Positions 16,516 to 26,088 of a stretch of DNA of 64,000 nt are shown here, piece after piece. The notes below the pieces were generated by a model that searched no databases, had not been told where the DNA came from, and saw nothing but the letters and a program-made list of their open reading frames with translations. The first letter of the stretch is position 1. Every line of letters begins with the position of its first letter. Source of the stretch: Arthrobacter sp. B3I9. GTDB lineage: Bacteria; Actinomycetota; Actinomycetes; Actinomycetales; Micrococcaceae. A program made the translations under genes and the position numbers. Location of the stretch: positions 2,480,001 through 2,544,000 of the forward strand of contig NZ_JAUSYO010000001.1 of NCBI RefSeq assembly GCF_030816935.1. Direction: 5' to 3'.

Positions 16516-17430
16516 GTGGCAAAGTACACACCCCAGGAACTGGCGAACGTCCTCAAGGACGGCCTGCTCTCTTTCCCCGTCACCTCGTTCGACGCCGAGC
16601 TGCAGTTCGATGAGGAGAACTACCGCAAGCACCTGGCCTGGCAGGCAAGCTTCCCGGTGGCCGGCCTCTTCGCAGCAGGCGGAACCGGTGAAGGCTTTTC
16701 CCTGACCCCGGCCGAGTCCGAGCGCGTCGTCCGTGCAGCCGTCGAGGAAGTCGGCGGCACCGTCCCGGTCCTCGCCTCCGCCGGCGGTTCCACTGCCCAG
16801 GCTGTCGAGAATGCCCGCGCGGCCGAGGCTGCCGGCGCCGAAGGCATCCTGCTGCTCCCGCCCTACCTCACCGAAGCGGACCAGGGCGGACTGATCGACC
16901 ACGTCAGCGCCGTCTGCCAGTCGACGTCCCTCGGCGTCATCATCTACAACCGCGCGAACGCCATCTACAAGGACACCACGGTAGCCACCCTGGCCGACCG
17001 CCACGAGAACCTGATCGGATTCAAGGACGGCGTGGGGGACCTCGAACACGATGCGCGGGTCTACGCCAAGCTCGGCGACCGCCTGTTCTACCTCGGCGGC
17101 CTCCCCACGGCGGAGACCTTCGCGCTGCCGCTGCTGCAGCTGGGCATGAGCACGTACTCCAGCGCCATGTACAACTTTGTCCCGCAGTTCGCCCTGGACT
17201 TCTACCAGGACGTCCGCAACCTGGACCGGGTTGCCGTCAACAAGAAGCTCAACGACTTCGTCATTCCCTACCTGGACATCCGCGACCGGGCCAAGGGCTA
17301 CGCCGTTTCCATCGTCAAGGGCGGACTGGATGCGATCGGCCGCTCCGCCGGCGGCGTCCGCCCCCCGCTGCAGAACCTGGCGCCCCAGGACCTCGCGGAC
17401 CTCAAGTCCCTCATCGCCACCGTTTCCTAG
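16516..17430 (+). CDS. kdgD: 5-dehydro-4-deoxyglucarate dehydratase (decarboxylating)
   Basis: 304 residues from GTG 16516 with a GGAGG site. DapA/NAL-superfamily TIM barrel: [19 protein letters not shown] (about residues 53-72), tyrosine in [11 protein letters not shown], and the Schiff-base lysine in [10 protein letters not shown] (about residue 172). It converts 5-keto-4-deoxyglucarate to 2,5-dioxopentanoate with loss of CO2 and water. The next gene oxidises that product to 2-oxoglutarate, and glucarate dehydratase follows, which fixes the role. First gene of a four-gene plus-strand operon. Confidence 0.95.
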   Translation: MAKYTPQELANVLKDGLLSFPVTSFDAELQFDEENYRKHLAWQASFPVAGLFAAGGTGEGFSLTPAESERVVRAAVEEVGGTVPVLASAGGSTAQAVENARAAEAAGAEGILLLPPYLTEADQGGLIDHVSAVCQSTSLGVIIYNRANAIYKDTTVATLADRHENLIGFKDGVGDLEHDARVYAKLGDRLFYLGGLPTAETFALPLLQLGMSTYSSAMYNFVPQFALDFYQDVRNLDRVAVNKKLNDFVIPYLDIRDRAKGYAVSIVKGGLDAIGRSAGGVRPPLQNLAPQDLADLKSLIATVS

Positions 17431-17441
17431 GAGGACGCACC

Positions 17442-19085
17442 GTGACACTCACCGGACACTCGCTCATCGCGGGCCAGACCGTCGCCGGAGACGGCAAGAC
17501 GGCGTACGGCTTCAACCCCGCCACGAACGAAGAGCTCGAACCGGGCTACACCCTGCTCACGGAAGAGCAGCTGAAGGCCGCAACCGCTGCCGCAGCCGCA
17601 GCCTACCCCTCCTTCAGCACACTGGACCCGGAAACCCACGCCCGGTTCCTGGAGGCCATCGCCGAGAACATCGAGGCTATCGGCGACGAACTGATCACCC
17701 GGGCGGGCCACGAGACCGGCCTGCCTGCCGCGCGGCTGCAAGGCGAACGGGCCCGCACCACGGGACAGCTGAGGCTCTTCGCCGCCGTCGTCCGCCAGGG
17801 TGACTTCCGTGGGGTCCGGATCGACCCGGCCCTCCCGGACCGCGCTCCCCTCCCCCGCGCCGATATCCGTCAGCGGCAGATTCCGCTCGGCCCCGTCGCG
17901 GTCTTCGGCGCCAGCAACTTCCCGCTGGCCTTCTCGACGGCGGGCGGCGACACCGCTTCCGCCCTCGCCGCCGGCTGCCCCGTGGTCTTCAAGGCCCACA
18001 ATGCGCACCCCGGCACCGGCGAGCTCGTCGGCCAGGCCATCGCCAAGGCGGTCCGCGACAACGGACTGCACCCCGGCGTGTTCTCCCTGATCTACGGTCC
18101 CGGCAGCAGCATCGGCCAGGCGCTCGTCGCCGATCCGGCCATCAAAGCCGTCGGATTCACCGGCTCGCAGTCCGCCGGCATCGCTTTGATGCGCACCGCC
18201 GCCGCCCGCCCGGAGCCCATTCCGGTCTACGCCGAGATGTCCTCGCTCAACCCGGTGTTCGTCTTCCCGGGCGCCCTGGCCGGCAATGCCGGAGAAATTG
18301 ACGCGCTCGCCGGCCAGTACGTCGCCGCCGTCACCGGCAGCTCCGGGCAGCTCTGCACCTCCCCCGGCCTGTTGTTTGCCCCCGCCGGTGCGGCCGGCGA
18401 CGCCTTTGCTGCCGCCGTCGGCCGCGCCGTATCCGCCTGCGCCGGGCAGACCATGCTGACCGAAGGCGTCGCCGGGTCCTGGAACGCCGGCGCCGAGGCG
18501 CTCGGCTCCGCCACGAACGTCAATATTGTCGGCAAGGGCGCGGCAGGGGCAACCCAGAACGCCCCCGGCCCCGCCATCTTCGGCACCGACGTCGCGGAGT
18601 TCGTGTCCAACCATGTCCTGCACGAGGAGATTTTCGGCGCCGCCAGCCTCGTGATCCGCTATTCCACCACCGAGGAACTGCTCGGCGCCGCCAGCCGGCT
18701 TGAAGGCCAGCTCACGGCCTCCCTGCAGCTCACCGAAGCGGACTACCCGGAGGCGGCACCGCTCATCCCGGTCCTGGAGCAGAAGGTGGGCCGCATCATC
18801 GTCAACGGCTGGCCCACCGGCGTCGAGGTGGGACATGCCATGGTCCACGGTGGCCCCTTCCCGGCAACGTCGGACACCCGGATCACGTCCGTGGGGACGC
18901 TGGCCATCAACCGGTTCCTTAGGCCGGTGGCCTACCAGAACCTGCCGCAGGAACTGCTCCCGGTTCCGTTGCAGGACGCCAACCCGTGGCAGCTGAACCG
19001 CCGGATCGACGGCGTCGTGCATGCCGCCGCCACAGGAGCAGCAGCAGAAGTGGCAGCAGCAGAGAAAGCAGAGGTCAACGCGTGA
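17442..19085 (+). CDS. 2,5-dioxovalerate (2-oxoglutarate semialdehyde) dehydrogenase
   Basis: 547 residues from GTG 17442, 11 bp after kdgD behind AGGAGG. Aldehyde dehydrogenase superfamily: [39 protein letters not shown], the NAD-site [25 protein letters not shown], and the catalytic cysteine in GQLCTSPG (about residue 305). This GASNFP/NAHP subtype is the KGSADH of aldarate and pentonate pathways. The last ~20 residues are Ala/Glu-rich. It overlaps gudD by 4 bp. It catalyses the final step to 2-oxoglutarate, entering the TCA cycle. Confidence 0.94.
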   Translation: MTLTGHSLIAGQTVAGDGKTAYGFNPATNEELEPGYTLLTEEQLKAATAAAAAAYPSFSTLDPETHARFLEAIAENIEAIGDELITRAGHETGLPAARLQGERARTTGQLRLFAAVVRQGDFRGVRIDPALPDRAPLPRADIRQRQIPLGPVAVFGASNFPLAFSTAGGDTASALAAGCPVVFKAHNAHPGTGELVGQAIAKAVRDNGLHPGVFSLIYGPGSSIGQALVADPAIKAVGFTGSQSAGIALMRTAAARPEPIPVYAEMSSLNPVFVFPGALAGNAGEIDALAGQYVAAVTGSSGQLCTSPGLLFAPAGAAGDAFAAAVGRAVSACAGQTMLTEGVAGSWNAGAEALGSATNVNIVGKGAAGATQNAPGPAIFGTDVAEFVSNHVLHEEIFGAASLVIRYSTTEELLGAASRLEGQLTASLQLTEADYPEAAPLIPVLEQKVGRIIVNGWPTGVEVGHAMVHGGPFPATSDTRITSVGTLAINRFLRPVAYQNLPQELLPVPLQDANPWQLNRRIDGVVHAAATGAAAEVAAAEKAEVNA

Positions 19086-20410
19086 GCACGCAGCCCACCA
19101 TCGCCCACGTCGAAGTTGTCCCGGTCGCCGGGCACGACAGCATGCTGATGAACCTCAGCGGCGCTCACGGCCCGTTCTTCACCCGCAACATCGTGATCAT
19201 CACCGATTCGGACGGCCGCACCGGCCTTGGGGAGGTGCCAGGCGGAGAGAAGATTCGCGGCACCATCGAGGAGGCGGGCGTCTTCCTGGCCGGCCGGCCG
19301 GTGGCCCGCTACCGCTCCCTGCTCCGCGACGTCATGGCCAAGTTTGCCGACCGCGACGCCGGCGGCCGGGGGCTGCAGACGTTTGACCTCCGCACCACGG
19401 TCCACGCCGTCACCGCCATCGAGTCCGCGCTCCTTGACCTGCACGGGCAGTTCCTCGGAGTCCCCGTCGCGGAACTGCTGGGCGACGGCCAGCAGCGCAG
19501 CACCGTACCCATGCTCGGCTACCTCTTCTTCGTCGGCGACACCCGCCGGACGGATTTGCCGTACTTGGTGGAGGAGGCGCCGGCGGACCGGTGGGAAAAG
19601 CTCCGCCGGCAGGAGGCCATGACTCCCGAAGCGGTGGTGGCTTTGGCCGAGGCAGCCCAGGAACGCTACGGCTTCAGCGACTTCAAGCTCAAAGGCGGCG
19701 TGCTCGCCGGCGACGCCGAAGTGGACGTGGTGACGGCGCTGGCCGAGCGCTTCCCGGAGGCCCGCGTCACCCTGGACCCCAACGGCGGCTGGCTCCTGGA
19801 AGAAGCGATCCGGCTGGGCAAGCGCATGCAGGGCGTGGTGGCCTACGCCGAAGACCCCTGCGGCGCCGAGGGCCGATTCTCCGGGCGGGAGGTCATGGCG
19901 GAGTTCCGGCGTGCCACCGGGCTGAGGACCGCCACGAACATGGTCGCGACGGACTGGCGCGAGATGTCCCATGCCATCCGCAGCAACGCGGTGGACATCC
20001 CCCTCGCGGACCCGCACTTCTGGACCATGCACGGTTCCGTCCGGGTGGCGCAGTTGTGCAACGAGTTCGGTCTCACCTGGGGCTCGCACTCGAACAACCA
20101 CTTCGACATCTCACTCGCCATGTTCACCCACACGGGAGCCGCGGCCCCGGGCGAGATCACCGCCCTGGACACGCACTGGATCTGGCAGGACGGCCAGGGG
20201 CTCACCGCGGATCCGCTGCAGATCAAGGACGGCGCCATCGAGGTCCCGGACGCGCCCGGCCTGGGGATCGAACTGGACCGCGACGCCCTGGAGAAGGCGC
20301 ACCAGCTGTACCTGGAGCACGGCCTTGACGCCCGCGACGACAGCATCGGCATGCAGTCCTACATCGACGGCTGGTCCTTCGATCCCAAGCGGCCCTGCCT
20401 GGTCCGTTAG
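19082..20410 (+). CDS. gudD: Glucarate dehydratase
   Basis: 442 residues from GTG 19082, overlapping the preceding stop (GTGA); the family norm is about 446. Enolase superfamily, GudD branch: [19 protein letters not shown], the base motif FKLKGGV, metal ligands in [13 protein letters not shown] and ATNMVATDW, and the histidine motif [14 protein letters not shown] with the following [10 protein letters not shown], nearly identical in pattern to E. coli GudD. It dehydrates D-glucarate (and L-idarate) to 5-keto-4-deoxyglucarate, the KdgD substrate. Confidence 0.95.
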   Translation: MSTQPTIAHVEVVPVAGHDSMLMNLSGAHGPFFTRNIVIITDSDGRTGLGEVPGGEKIRGTIEEAGVFLAGRPVARYRSLLRDVMAKFADRDAGGRGLQTFDLRTTVHAVTAIESALLDLHGQFLGVPVAELLGDGQQRSTVPMLGYLFFVGDTRRTDLPYLVEEAPADRWEKLRRQEAMTPEAVVALAEAAQERYGFSDFKLKGGVLAGDAEVDVVTALAERFPEARVTLDPNGGWLLEEAIRLGKRMQGVVAYAEDPCGAEGRFSGREVMAEFRRATGLRTATNMVATDWREMSHAIRSNAVDIPLADPHFWTMHGSVRVAQLCNEFGLTWGSHSNNHFDISLAMFTHTGAAAPGEITALDTHWIWQDGQGLTADPLQIKDGAIEVPDAPGLGIELDRDALEKAHQLYLEHGLDARDDSIGMQSYIDGWSFDPKRPCLVR

Positions 20411-20426
20411 AGCAGGGGGAGAAAAC

Positions 20427-21347
20427 TTGGGCGGTGTTGTCACCGGTGTACTGATTGTCGCCTCCGTCATCGCCGTCGGCTATCTTGCGGCCCGGTTGCG
20501 GGTCCTCGGACCGGAGGTCCAGGGCGCCCTGACCCGAACCGCCTTTCACATCACCAACCCCGCACTGCTGTTCACCGTGGTGGCCGGCAGCGACATCCGG
20601 GCCGCGCTCGGAACTGATGCCCCGCTGGCGCTGCTCTCCGCAGCGGCAGCGGGGCTGCTTTACTGCCTGCTGAGTTTCCTGTTCTTCCGGCGGCCGCTGG
20701 CGGAGACGGCTGTGGGCGCCATGTCGAGCAGCTACGCGAACGCCAACAACATCGGAATCCCGGTGTCCCTGTACGCCGTGGGAACGGCACAGCATGTGGC
20801 GCCTGTGCTGTTGGTGCAGATCCTCGTGCTGGCACCGTTTTATTTGACGGTCCTGGGCCTGGCCTCGGGTTCGAAGATTTCCTGGCGGAAACTGCTGCTC
20901 CAGCCCTTCAGCAACCCGATGATCATCGCCTCCGGCTTGGGTGCGGCCGTCGCGCTGACCGGCTTTACCGTCCCCGAACTGCTGCTGAAGCCCGTAGAGA
21001 TGCTCGCCGGCGGTGCGGTCCCCATGGTGCTGCTGGCCTTCGGCCTGTCCCTGGCGGGCAAGGCCCCGCTCCAAAAAGGCGACGGGCGCACCGAATCGCT
21101 GGTGGCCACCTTCCTGAAGATTGCCGGCATGCCCCTGATCGCCTGGGCACTGGGACGCTTCGTCTTCGGGCTCGAGGGGCAGCATCTGCTGGCCATCGTC
21201 ATCATGGGGGCGCTGCCCACCGCGCAGAATGTGTTCCTCTTCGCCTCCCCATACGGCCGTGGCACCATCGTTGCCCGCGACGTGATCCTCTGCACCACGC
21301 TGCTCTGCGCCGGCTCCCTGCTGGCCATCGCCTGGCTGCTGGGCTGA
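20427..21347 (+). CDS. AEC-family (auxin efflux carrier-like) transporter
   Basis: 306 residues from TTG 20427, chosen because AGGGGGAG lies just upstream and the length then matches the AEC family (~300-310). About ten transmembrane helices. Recognisable segments are NPALLFTVVAGSDIR, SSYANANNIGIPVSLYAVG (the family's N-N-x-x-x-P helix) and MGALPTAQNVFLFASPY. Bacterial AEC members move di- and hydroxycarboxylates such as malate. As fourth gene of the glucarate operon it probably transports an aldarate or a pathway acid. Direction and substrate unknown. Confidence 0.9.
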   Translation: MGGVVTGVLIVASVIAVGYLAARLRVLGPEVQGALTRTAFHITNPALLFTVVAGSDIRAALGTDAPLALLSAAAAGLLYCLLSFLFFRRPLAETAVGAMSSSYANANNIGIPVSLYAVGTAQHVAPVLLVQILVLAPFYLTVLGLASGSKISWRKLLLQPFSNPMIIASGLGAAVALTGFTVPELLLKPVEMLAGGAVPMVLLAFGLSLAGKAPLQKGDGRTESLVATFLKIAGMPLIAWALGRFVFGLEGQHLLAIVIMGALPTAQNVFLFASPYGRGTIVARDVILCTTLLCAGSLLAIAWLLG

Positions 21348-21368
21348 TACGAACCGGCTCGCCTCATC

Positions 21369-21385
21369 CACTTGTTATACAAGTG
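21369..21385. promoter_or_regulatory. GntR/FadR-type operator
   Basis: CACTTGTTATACAAGTG is a perfect 7-bp inverted repeat with a 3-bp spacer, matching the TTGT-N3-ACAA core of FadR-subfamily GntR operators. A further half-site ACTTGT lies at 21390-21395, and CCTAAGCT at 21398-21405 may be the -10 region. It precedes the dehydratase-gntR pair, suggesting autoregulation. Confidence 0.72.
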
Positions 21386-21446
21386 AAAGACTTGTAACCT
21401 AAGCTGAGCGGGGCGGAGTTGCCCCGCAGAAACTTCAGGGAGAACC

Positions 21447-22574
21447 ATGACCAGCGTTGATCTGATCCGCCACGTAAAGCTGTCCACGGCGAGGCTTCCG
21501 CTCGCCGTACCGATCAGCGACGCAAAAGTCTTCACCGGACGCCAGAAGCCTATGACCGAAGTCGTGTTCCTCTTCGCCGAGATCACCACCGAACAGGGCC
21601 ATAGCGGCATCGGCTTCAGCTACTCCAAGCGCGCCGGCGGCCCGGCCCAGTATGCCCACGCCAAGGAAGTCGCCGAAGGCATCATCGGGGAAGACCCCAA
21701 TGACATCGGCAAGATCTACACCAAGCTTCTCTGGGCCGGTGCATCCGTCGGCCGCTCCGGCGTGGCCACCCAGGCCCTCGCCGCCATCGACATTGCGCTC
21801 TACGACCTCAAAGCCAAGCGCGCCGGCCTGCCGCTGGCGAAGTTCCTCGGCGCCTACCGCGACTCCGTCCAGACCTACAACACCTCCGGCGGCTTCCTCA
21901 ACGCCACCCTGGACGAGGTCAAGGCCCGCGCCACCCGGTCGGTGGAAGAGGGCATCGGCGGCATCAAGATCAAGGTCGGCCTTCCGGACACGGCCGAGGA
22001 TCTGCGCCGCGTGGCCGGCATCCGTGAGCACATCGGCTGGGACGTGCCCCTCATGGTTGACGCCAACCAGCAATGGGACCGTGCCACCGCCCTCCGGATG
22101 GGGCGCCGGTTGGAGGAATTCAACCTCGTCTGGATCGAGGAGCCGCTCGACGCCTACGACTTCGAAGGCCACGCGGACCTCGCCCGCGCCCTCGACACCC
22201 CCATCGCCACCGGTGAGATGCTCGCCTCCGTCGCGGAGCACAAGGGACTGATCAACGCCAACGGCTGCGACATCATCCAGCCCGACGCGCCGCGGGTGGG
22301 CGGCATCACCCAGTTCCTGCGCCTGGCAGCCCTGGCCGACGAGCGCGGGCTTGGCCTCGCACCGCACTTCGCCATGGAAATCCACCTCCACCTCGCCGCT
22401 GCCTACCCCCGCGAACCGTGGGTGGAGCACTTCGACTGGCTCGATCCGCTCTTCAACGAGCGCCTCGAAACCAAGAACGGCCGCATGCTGGTTCCGGACC
22501 GTCCCGGGCTTGGCATCTCCCTCAGCGAGCAGGCGCGCGCGTGGACGACAGAGTCAGTGGAATTCGGCAAGTAA
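21447..22574 (+). CDS. Enolase-superfamily sugar-acid dehydratase (L-talarate/galactarate type)
   Basis: 375 residues with GGGAG upstream. Mandelate-racemase subgroup: K-x-K motif IGGIKIKVGL (about residue 172), metal ligands in LMVDANQQWD, WIEEPLDAYD and ATGEM, and the C-terminal histidine in LAPHFAMEIHLHLA. The pattern best fits L-talarate/galactarate dehydratases (TalrD/GalrD); related galactonate or gluconate dehydratases are alternatives. The product would be 5-keto-4-deoxyglucarate, feeding KdgD, which fits the setting. It is followed by its probable GntR regulator after 10 bp. Confidence 0.82.
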   Translation: MTSVDLIRHVKLSTARLPLAVPISDAKVFTGRQKPMTEVVFLFAEITTEQGHSGIGFSYSKRAGGPAQYAHAKEVAEGIIGEDPNDIGKIYTKLLWAGASVGRSGVATQALAAIDIALYDLKAKRAGLPLAKFLGAYRDSVQTYNTSGGFLNATLDEVKARATRSVEEGIGGIKIKVGLPDTAEDLRRVAGIREHIGWDVPLMVDANQQWDRATALRMGRRLEEFNLVWIEEPLDAYDFEGHADLARALDTPIATGEMLASVAEHKGLINANGCDIIQPDAPRVGGITQFLRLAALADERGLGLAPHFAMEIHLHLAAAYPREPWVEHFDWLDPLFNERLETKNGRMLVPDRPGLGISLSEQARAWTTESVEFGK

Positions 22575-22584
22575 CCTTGAAGCC

Positions 22585-23289
22585 ATGAGCCGGAACCTGA
22601 CCGCGGACCTCGCCACTGATCTCCGCAGGCGCATTGTCGACGGCGTCATCCAGCCGGGGGCGAAGCTGCCCAGCGAGAACACCCTGATCAGCGAGTTCGG
22701 CGTCAGCCGGACGGTGGTCCGCGCGGCCTTGACCCGGCTCCAGGCCGAGGGACTGGTGGAAACCGAACGGGGGCGGGGCAGCTTTGCGCTGACCCCGCCG
22801 CCGGACGGACCGCAGCAGGGTGCCGGGACGCGCACCGTGGCCAGCCTGGAGGACCGCCTGTGGCAGCTCGAGTTCCGGATTGGAGTCGAGTCCGAGGCCG
22901 CTGCGCTCGCCGCCCGCAACCATACCGACCGGCAGCTGAAGGCGGTTCAAAAGGCCTTCAGTGACTTCACGGACAGTGCGGCGCATCCGGCGCACGCCAT
23001 GAAAGCCGACTACGAGTTCCACCGGGCAATTGCCGCGGCCTCCGGCAATCCTTTCTACTCCGACTGCCTGGCATCCCTGGGGCAGACCATGATCGCCATG
23101 CCAAGGGCCCGGCTCCTGGGCGGGGCGGAGCACTACGCGCGCGAGCATTTCGATCAGGTCGTGCAGGAGCACCAGTCAATCGCCGCGGCCATCGCCGAAG
23201 GGGACGGCCCGTCGTCGTCAGCCGCAATGCGGAGCCACCTGGCAAACTCGCGACGCCGGTTGCGCGACGCCGCTTCCGGCAACGGCTGA
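22585..23289 (+). CDS. GntR-family regulator, FCD (FadR) subfamily
   Basis: 234 residues from ATG 22585. The N-terminal winged helix reads ADLATDLRRRIVDGVIQPGAKLPSEN in outline, followed by EFGVSRTVVRAALTRLQAEGLV. The C-terminal FCD helical domain includes DYEFHRAIAAASGNPFY, with metal/effector histidines. It is co-transcribed with the dehydratase. The palindrome at 21369 is a candidate target. FCD regulators commonly sense organic or sugar acids and are released by them. Confidence 0.93.
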   Translation: MSRNLTADLATDLRRRIVDGVIQPGAKLPSENTLISEFGVSRTVVRAALTRLQAEGLVETERGRGSFALTPPPDGPQQGAGTRTVASLEDRLWQLEFRIGVESEAAALAARNHTDRQLKAVQKAFSDFTDSAAHPAHAMKADYEFHRAIAAASGNPFYSDCLASLGQTMIAMPRARLLGGAEHYAREHFDQVVQEHQSIAAAIAEGDGPSSSAAMRSHLANSRRRLRDAASGNG

Positions 23290-23317
23290 GGTCAGGGTTC
23301 CGGCAGCGCTTTCGAGT

Positions 23318-23363
23318 CCCGCAAGGCATCCAGTAATGCAAATAATGTGTTGGACGGGCATTA
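23318..23363 (+). promoter_or_regulatory. Conserved promoter element, copy 2 (upstream of MFS transporter)
   Basis: Aligns without gaps over 44 bp with 16400-16443: GCAAGGCATC, AATAATG and TTGGACGGGCAT are shared. TTGGAC (23350-23355) is followed after 19 bp by TAAAGT (23375-23380). It contains the dyad TAATG-N11-CATTA (23343-23363). It marks the MFS gene as part of the same regulon as kdgD-gudD. Confidence 0.62.
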
Positions 23364-23454
23364 CTGCCGCCGAATAAAGTGGAGAATCGCTGTGGTGCGG
23401 ACCACAACCCCACCGCCCCGGGCCCCCAAGCTTCGCCAATTCAAAGGATTACCC

Positions 23455-24822
23455 ATGCCGTCTGTAGACACCGCTGTCACGGACGTGGCCTCGGCCACGA
23501 CAAAGTTCTTCAAGCGGGTGCTGCCCATCATGCTGGTCATGCTGGTGTGCAACCAGCTCAACCGGTCCAACATCGGCTACGCCCAGGAACACCTGCAGGC
23601 CGATGTCGGTATCGGCGCTGCCGCTTACGGCTTCGGGGCCGGGCTGTTCTTCATCGCCTACGCCATCTTCGAACTGCCCAGCAATGTGATGATGGAGAAG
23701 TACGGGGCCAAGGTCTGGCTGGCCCGGATCATGGTCAGCTGGGGCATCGTTTCCTTCCTGATGGCGTTCGTGCAGAACGAGACCATGTTCTACGTCCTGC
23801 GGTTCCTGCTGGGAGCCGCGGAAGCCGGATTCTTTCCTGCGGTGATTTTCTACTTCGCCCGCTGGGTACCGGCAGGACACCGCGGCAAGGCCACCGCGAT
23901 CTTCATCGCCGGCTCCTCCGTTGCCGCGGCCATCTCGGGCCCGGTTGCCGGCTCGCTGCTGAGCCTCCACGACGTGCTCGGCCTGCGGGGCTGGCAGTGG
24001 CTGTTCGGGGTTGAAGGCGTGCTGTCGGTCGTTGTCGGCATTGTGGTGTTCTTCCTGCTGGACGCGAAGATCCAAGACGCCAAGTGGCTGGGTGCAGCTG
24101 AAAAGGCCGCCCTGTCAGCTGCTATTGCGCGCGAGGATGCCGAACACGCGGCTTCGTCCGCCGGCAAGGGAACGGTTAACCGCTGGAAGATGCTGCTGAA
24201 CCCACAGATCCTCCTGCTGTGCGGTATCTACTTTGCGGTCCAGCTGTCCATCTACGCCAATACGTTCTGGCTGCCGACGATCATCAAGCGCATCCCGGGA
24301 ACCACCGACCTCAGCGTGGGATTCCTCTCCGCCATACCCTGGGTCTGCGCCGTGTTCGCCATGTACTTTGCGGCCAAGTGGCAGGACAAGGCCAAGTCGA
24401 AGCGGCCCTTGCTCGCAGTGGCGCTTCTCGTCGCTGCGGGCGGTACGCTCGCTGCCGCCGTCGCCTCCCCCGTCATCGCCCTGGTTTTCCTGGCTGTCGC
24501 GGCCATGGGATTCAAGAGCGCCTCACCTTTGTTCTGGACCATCCCGCAGTCCGGCCTGCACCCCATGGTCCTGGCCCCGGCCATTGCCATCATCAACTCG
24601 CTGGGCAACCTGGGCGGCTTTGTGGCACCCTTCGGATTCGGCCTGATCAAGGAGCAGACGGGCAGCGTCATGCCGGGCCTGTTCGCCCTTGCCGCCGCAT
24701 CCACAATCGCAGCCGGCCTCGTCTTCTTCCTGAAGGAACGCAGGACCCACGCTCCGGACGCCGAGCGCACCGACGAGCCCGGCGAGAACGCAACAGCCAC
24801 GGAACTGGTGGCGTCCCGGTAG
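23455..24822 (+). CDS. MFS transporter, anion:cation symporter family (GudP-like)
   Basis: 455 residues from ATG 23455, with AAAGGA five bases upstream; frames extending upstream cover the promoter element. Twelve transmembrane helices. ACS-family marks are CNQLNRSNIGYAQEHL in helix 1, ELPSNVMMEKYGAKVWLAR (motif A equivalent) and LLGAAEAGFFPAVIFYF. The subfamily holds glucarate (GudP), galactonate, tartrate and phthalate proton symporters. With the shared promoter element it is the best candidate for glucarate/galactarate uptake. Confidence 0.92.
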   Translation: MPSVDTAVTDVASATTKFFKRVLPIMLVMLVCNQLNRSNIGYAQEHLQADVGIGAAAYGFGAGLFFIAYAIFELPSNVMMEKYGAKVWLARIMVSWGIVSFLMAFVQNETMFYVLRFLLGAAEAGFFPAVIFYFARWVPAGHRGKATAIFIAGSSVAAAISGPVAGSLLSLHDVLGLRGWQWLFGVEGVLSVVVGIVVFFLLDAKIQDAKWLGAAEKAALSAAIAREDAEHAASSAGKGTVNRWKMLLNPQILLLCGIYFAVQLSIYANTFWLPTIIKRIPGTTDLSVGFLSAIPWVCAVFAMYFAAKWQDKAKSKRPLLAVALLVAAGGTLAAAVASPVIALVFLAVAAMGFKSASPLFWTIPQSGLHPMVLAPAIAIINSLGNLGGFVAPFGFGLIKEQTGSVMPGLFALAAASTIAAGLVFFLKERRTHAPDAERTDEPGENATATELVASR

Positions 24823-24825
24823 GAC

Positions 24826-25217
24826 CTAGGCCCAGAACGCGTCGCCCTGCGCAGTGTCAACGTAGAATTCGCGACCTTCGGTGATCTTGCCGTCGCGGAC
24901 CTTGAAGGCGATCACGCCCTCCATGTCCAGGCTCCTGCCGCCGCTTTCTGCCTGGTTGTGTTGCAGGGCGACGGTGTAGTTCTCGCCGTCGAGGTGTCCT
25001 GCAGGGTTACTTTCAGCTGGCCTTCCGAGCGTGTCCCGAGTTCCCGGAAGTACGCCAGGATCCTCTCGCGTCCCTCCTTCCTGCCCGACAGCGTGCCGTT
25101 GCCCGGAGCGAACCAGACGGCGTCCTCGGCGAACAACTCCCTGAGGGTGTCCATGTCGCCCGCGTTGAAGGCCTCGTATCCGCGCCGGACCAGTTCAACG
25201 TTCTCCCCTGCTCCCAT
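24826..25217 (-). pseudogene. SnoaL-like/NTF2-fold protein, frameshifted
   Basis: Starts at ATG 25217 (GGAGAGG upstream) with ENVELVRRGYEAFNAGDMDTL, a classic SnoaL-like N-terminus, and reads LKVTLQD. Around 24993-25000 the homologous sequence moves to another frame: LDGENYTVALQHNQAESGG and so on to EFYVDTAQGDAFWA and TAG at 24826. One missing base after GACAC explains it. As sequenced, the first frame ends early at 24912 with nonsense residues. Convergent with the MFS gene, 3 bp apart. Either a real frameshift or a sequence error. Confidence 0.8.
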
Positions 25218-25398
25218 GTCGGCCACCTCTCCGTCATCATCGTCGGTCAGATTTTGAACGGATTAAGGCTATTTCCGGGCTCCTGTGCCTGTCGATGGGC
25301 CGAAGGTCCGGTGCGGTCAGTCGCCCTTGGAATCGGTGTGCCGGCCGGTGAGCTTGTCCAGGAGCCGGTCAACCATGCCGACACCGGGCCCTACCGTC

Positions 25399-25905
25399 TT
25401 ATGGAACAGTTCCGAGTGCGGAGCGCTCGGGTGCGGCCGGGTCGGTGCCAGCTTTTTCGCCTTCTGTACCTTGTTCGCCCATATCGACGAGTTTTTCGCG
25501 GGGGATGTGAAGGCGGAGCTTCGGGAACTGTTCGGACTCCTCGTCGCTCGCGTGATGCGTCAGCTGCTTCTCCAGCTCGTGTACCAGGTCCATGAACGCC
25601 TGGTCGGAAGACTCGGCTTTCTCCATCTTCTTCAGCAGCTTGACGATCTCGTCGTGCTCCTTCTTGTCGTGTTCTACTTCCTCCGGACCGTTGGGCACGT
25701 GGTCCTTGATCGCGGGATAGACGTACATCTCCTCCGCGACAGCATGACGCATGATTTCCGCGATCAGAGTGTCGGCAAGGTCCCTGCGCTCGCTCCCATC
25801 CGGCGAGCTCTTAATTTGCCCGATCAAGGCAATCATGTCCTGATGATCACTGGTCAGGATGTCCACGACGTCCACGTTCGCTCCAGCGGAATTGGTATCG
25901 CTCAT
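25399..25905 (-). CDS. Hemerythrin HHE-domain protein with frameshifted C-terminus
   Basis: 168 residues as read, from ATG 25905 (GAGGAGG upstream). The hemerythrin fold is complete: LTSDHQDMIALIG, MRHAVAEEMYVYP, VEHDKKEHDEI and LTHHASDEESEQFPKL supply the His/Glu/Asp di-iron ligands. After VDMGE (about 25472-25480) the family-like tail lies in another frame: KVQKAKKLAPTRPHPSAPHS, then ELFHKTVGPGVGMVDRL, stopping at 25317. Known homologues carry this TRPHP...GPGVGMVDR tail, so one extra base has shifted it. The domain may still fold and bind oxygen, NO or iron. Confidence 0.85.
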   Translation of the reverse strand: MSDTNSAGANVDVVDILTSDHQDMIALIGQIKSSPDGSERRDLADTLIAEIMRHAVAEEMYVYPAIKDHVPNGPEEVEHDKKEHDEIVKLLKKMEKAESSDQAFMDLVHELEKQLTHHASDEESEQFPKLRLHIPREKLVDMGEQGTEGEKAGTDPAAPERSALGTVP

Positions 25906-26088
25906 GAGTTCGGCCTCCTCCTGGATCGCTTCCTGCAAGCGATGTAGGACGGTCAAAGTACCACGTGGTAACAGCCCGATCCATAGGTGGAATGCGCCGT
26001 ACCTGCGCAACGGGATGGACGCACCGCGGTGGGCCGCCACACCGCGCGGCAGTCGGGCAGCAGCACGCCTTCAGGGCAGACTAGGGTC

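Noticed and set aside
17427..19022. A 531-codon minus-strand open frame opposite the aldehyde dehydrogenase
   Set aside because: Gly/Ala/Glu-rich without a domain; the plus strand carries the ALDH motifs and is coupled to kdgD and gudD.
18986..19081. N-terminal extension of glucarate dehydratase
   Set aside because: Arg/Ser-rich, lies inside the preceding gene; GTG 19082 gives the family length and a GTGA overlap.
24912..25216. The SnoaL-like ORF as an intact short protein
   Set aside because: Its last ~20 codons read as nonsense while the correct C-terminal sequence sits in another frame.
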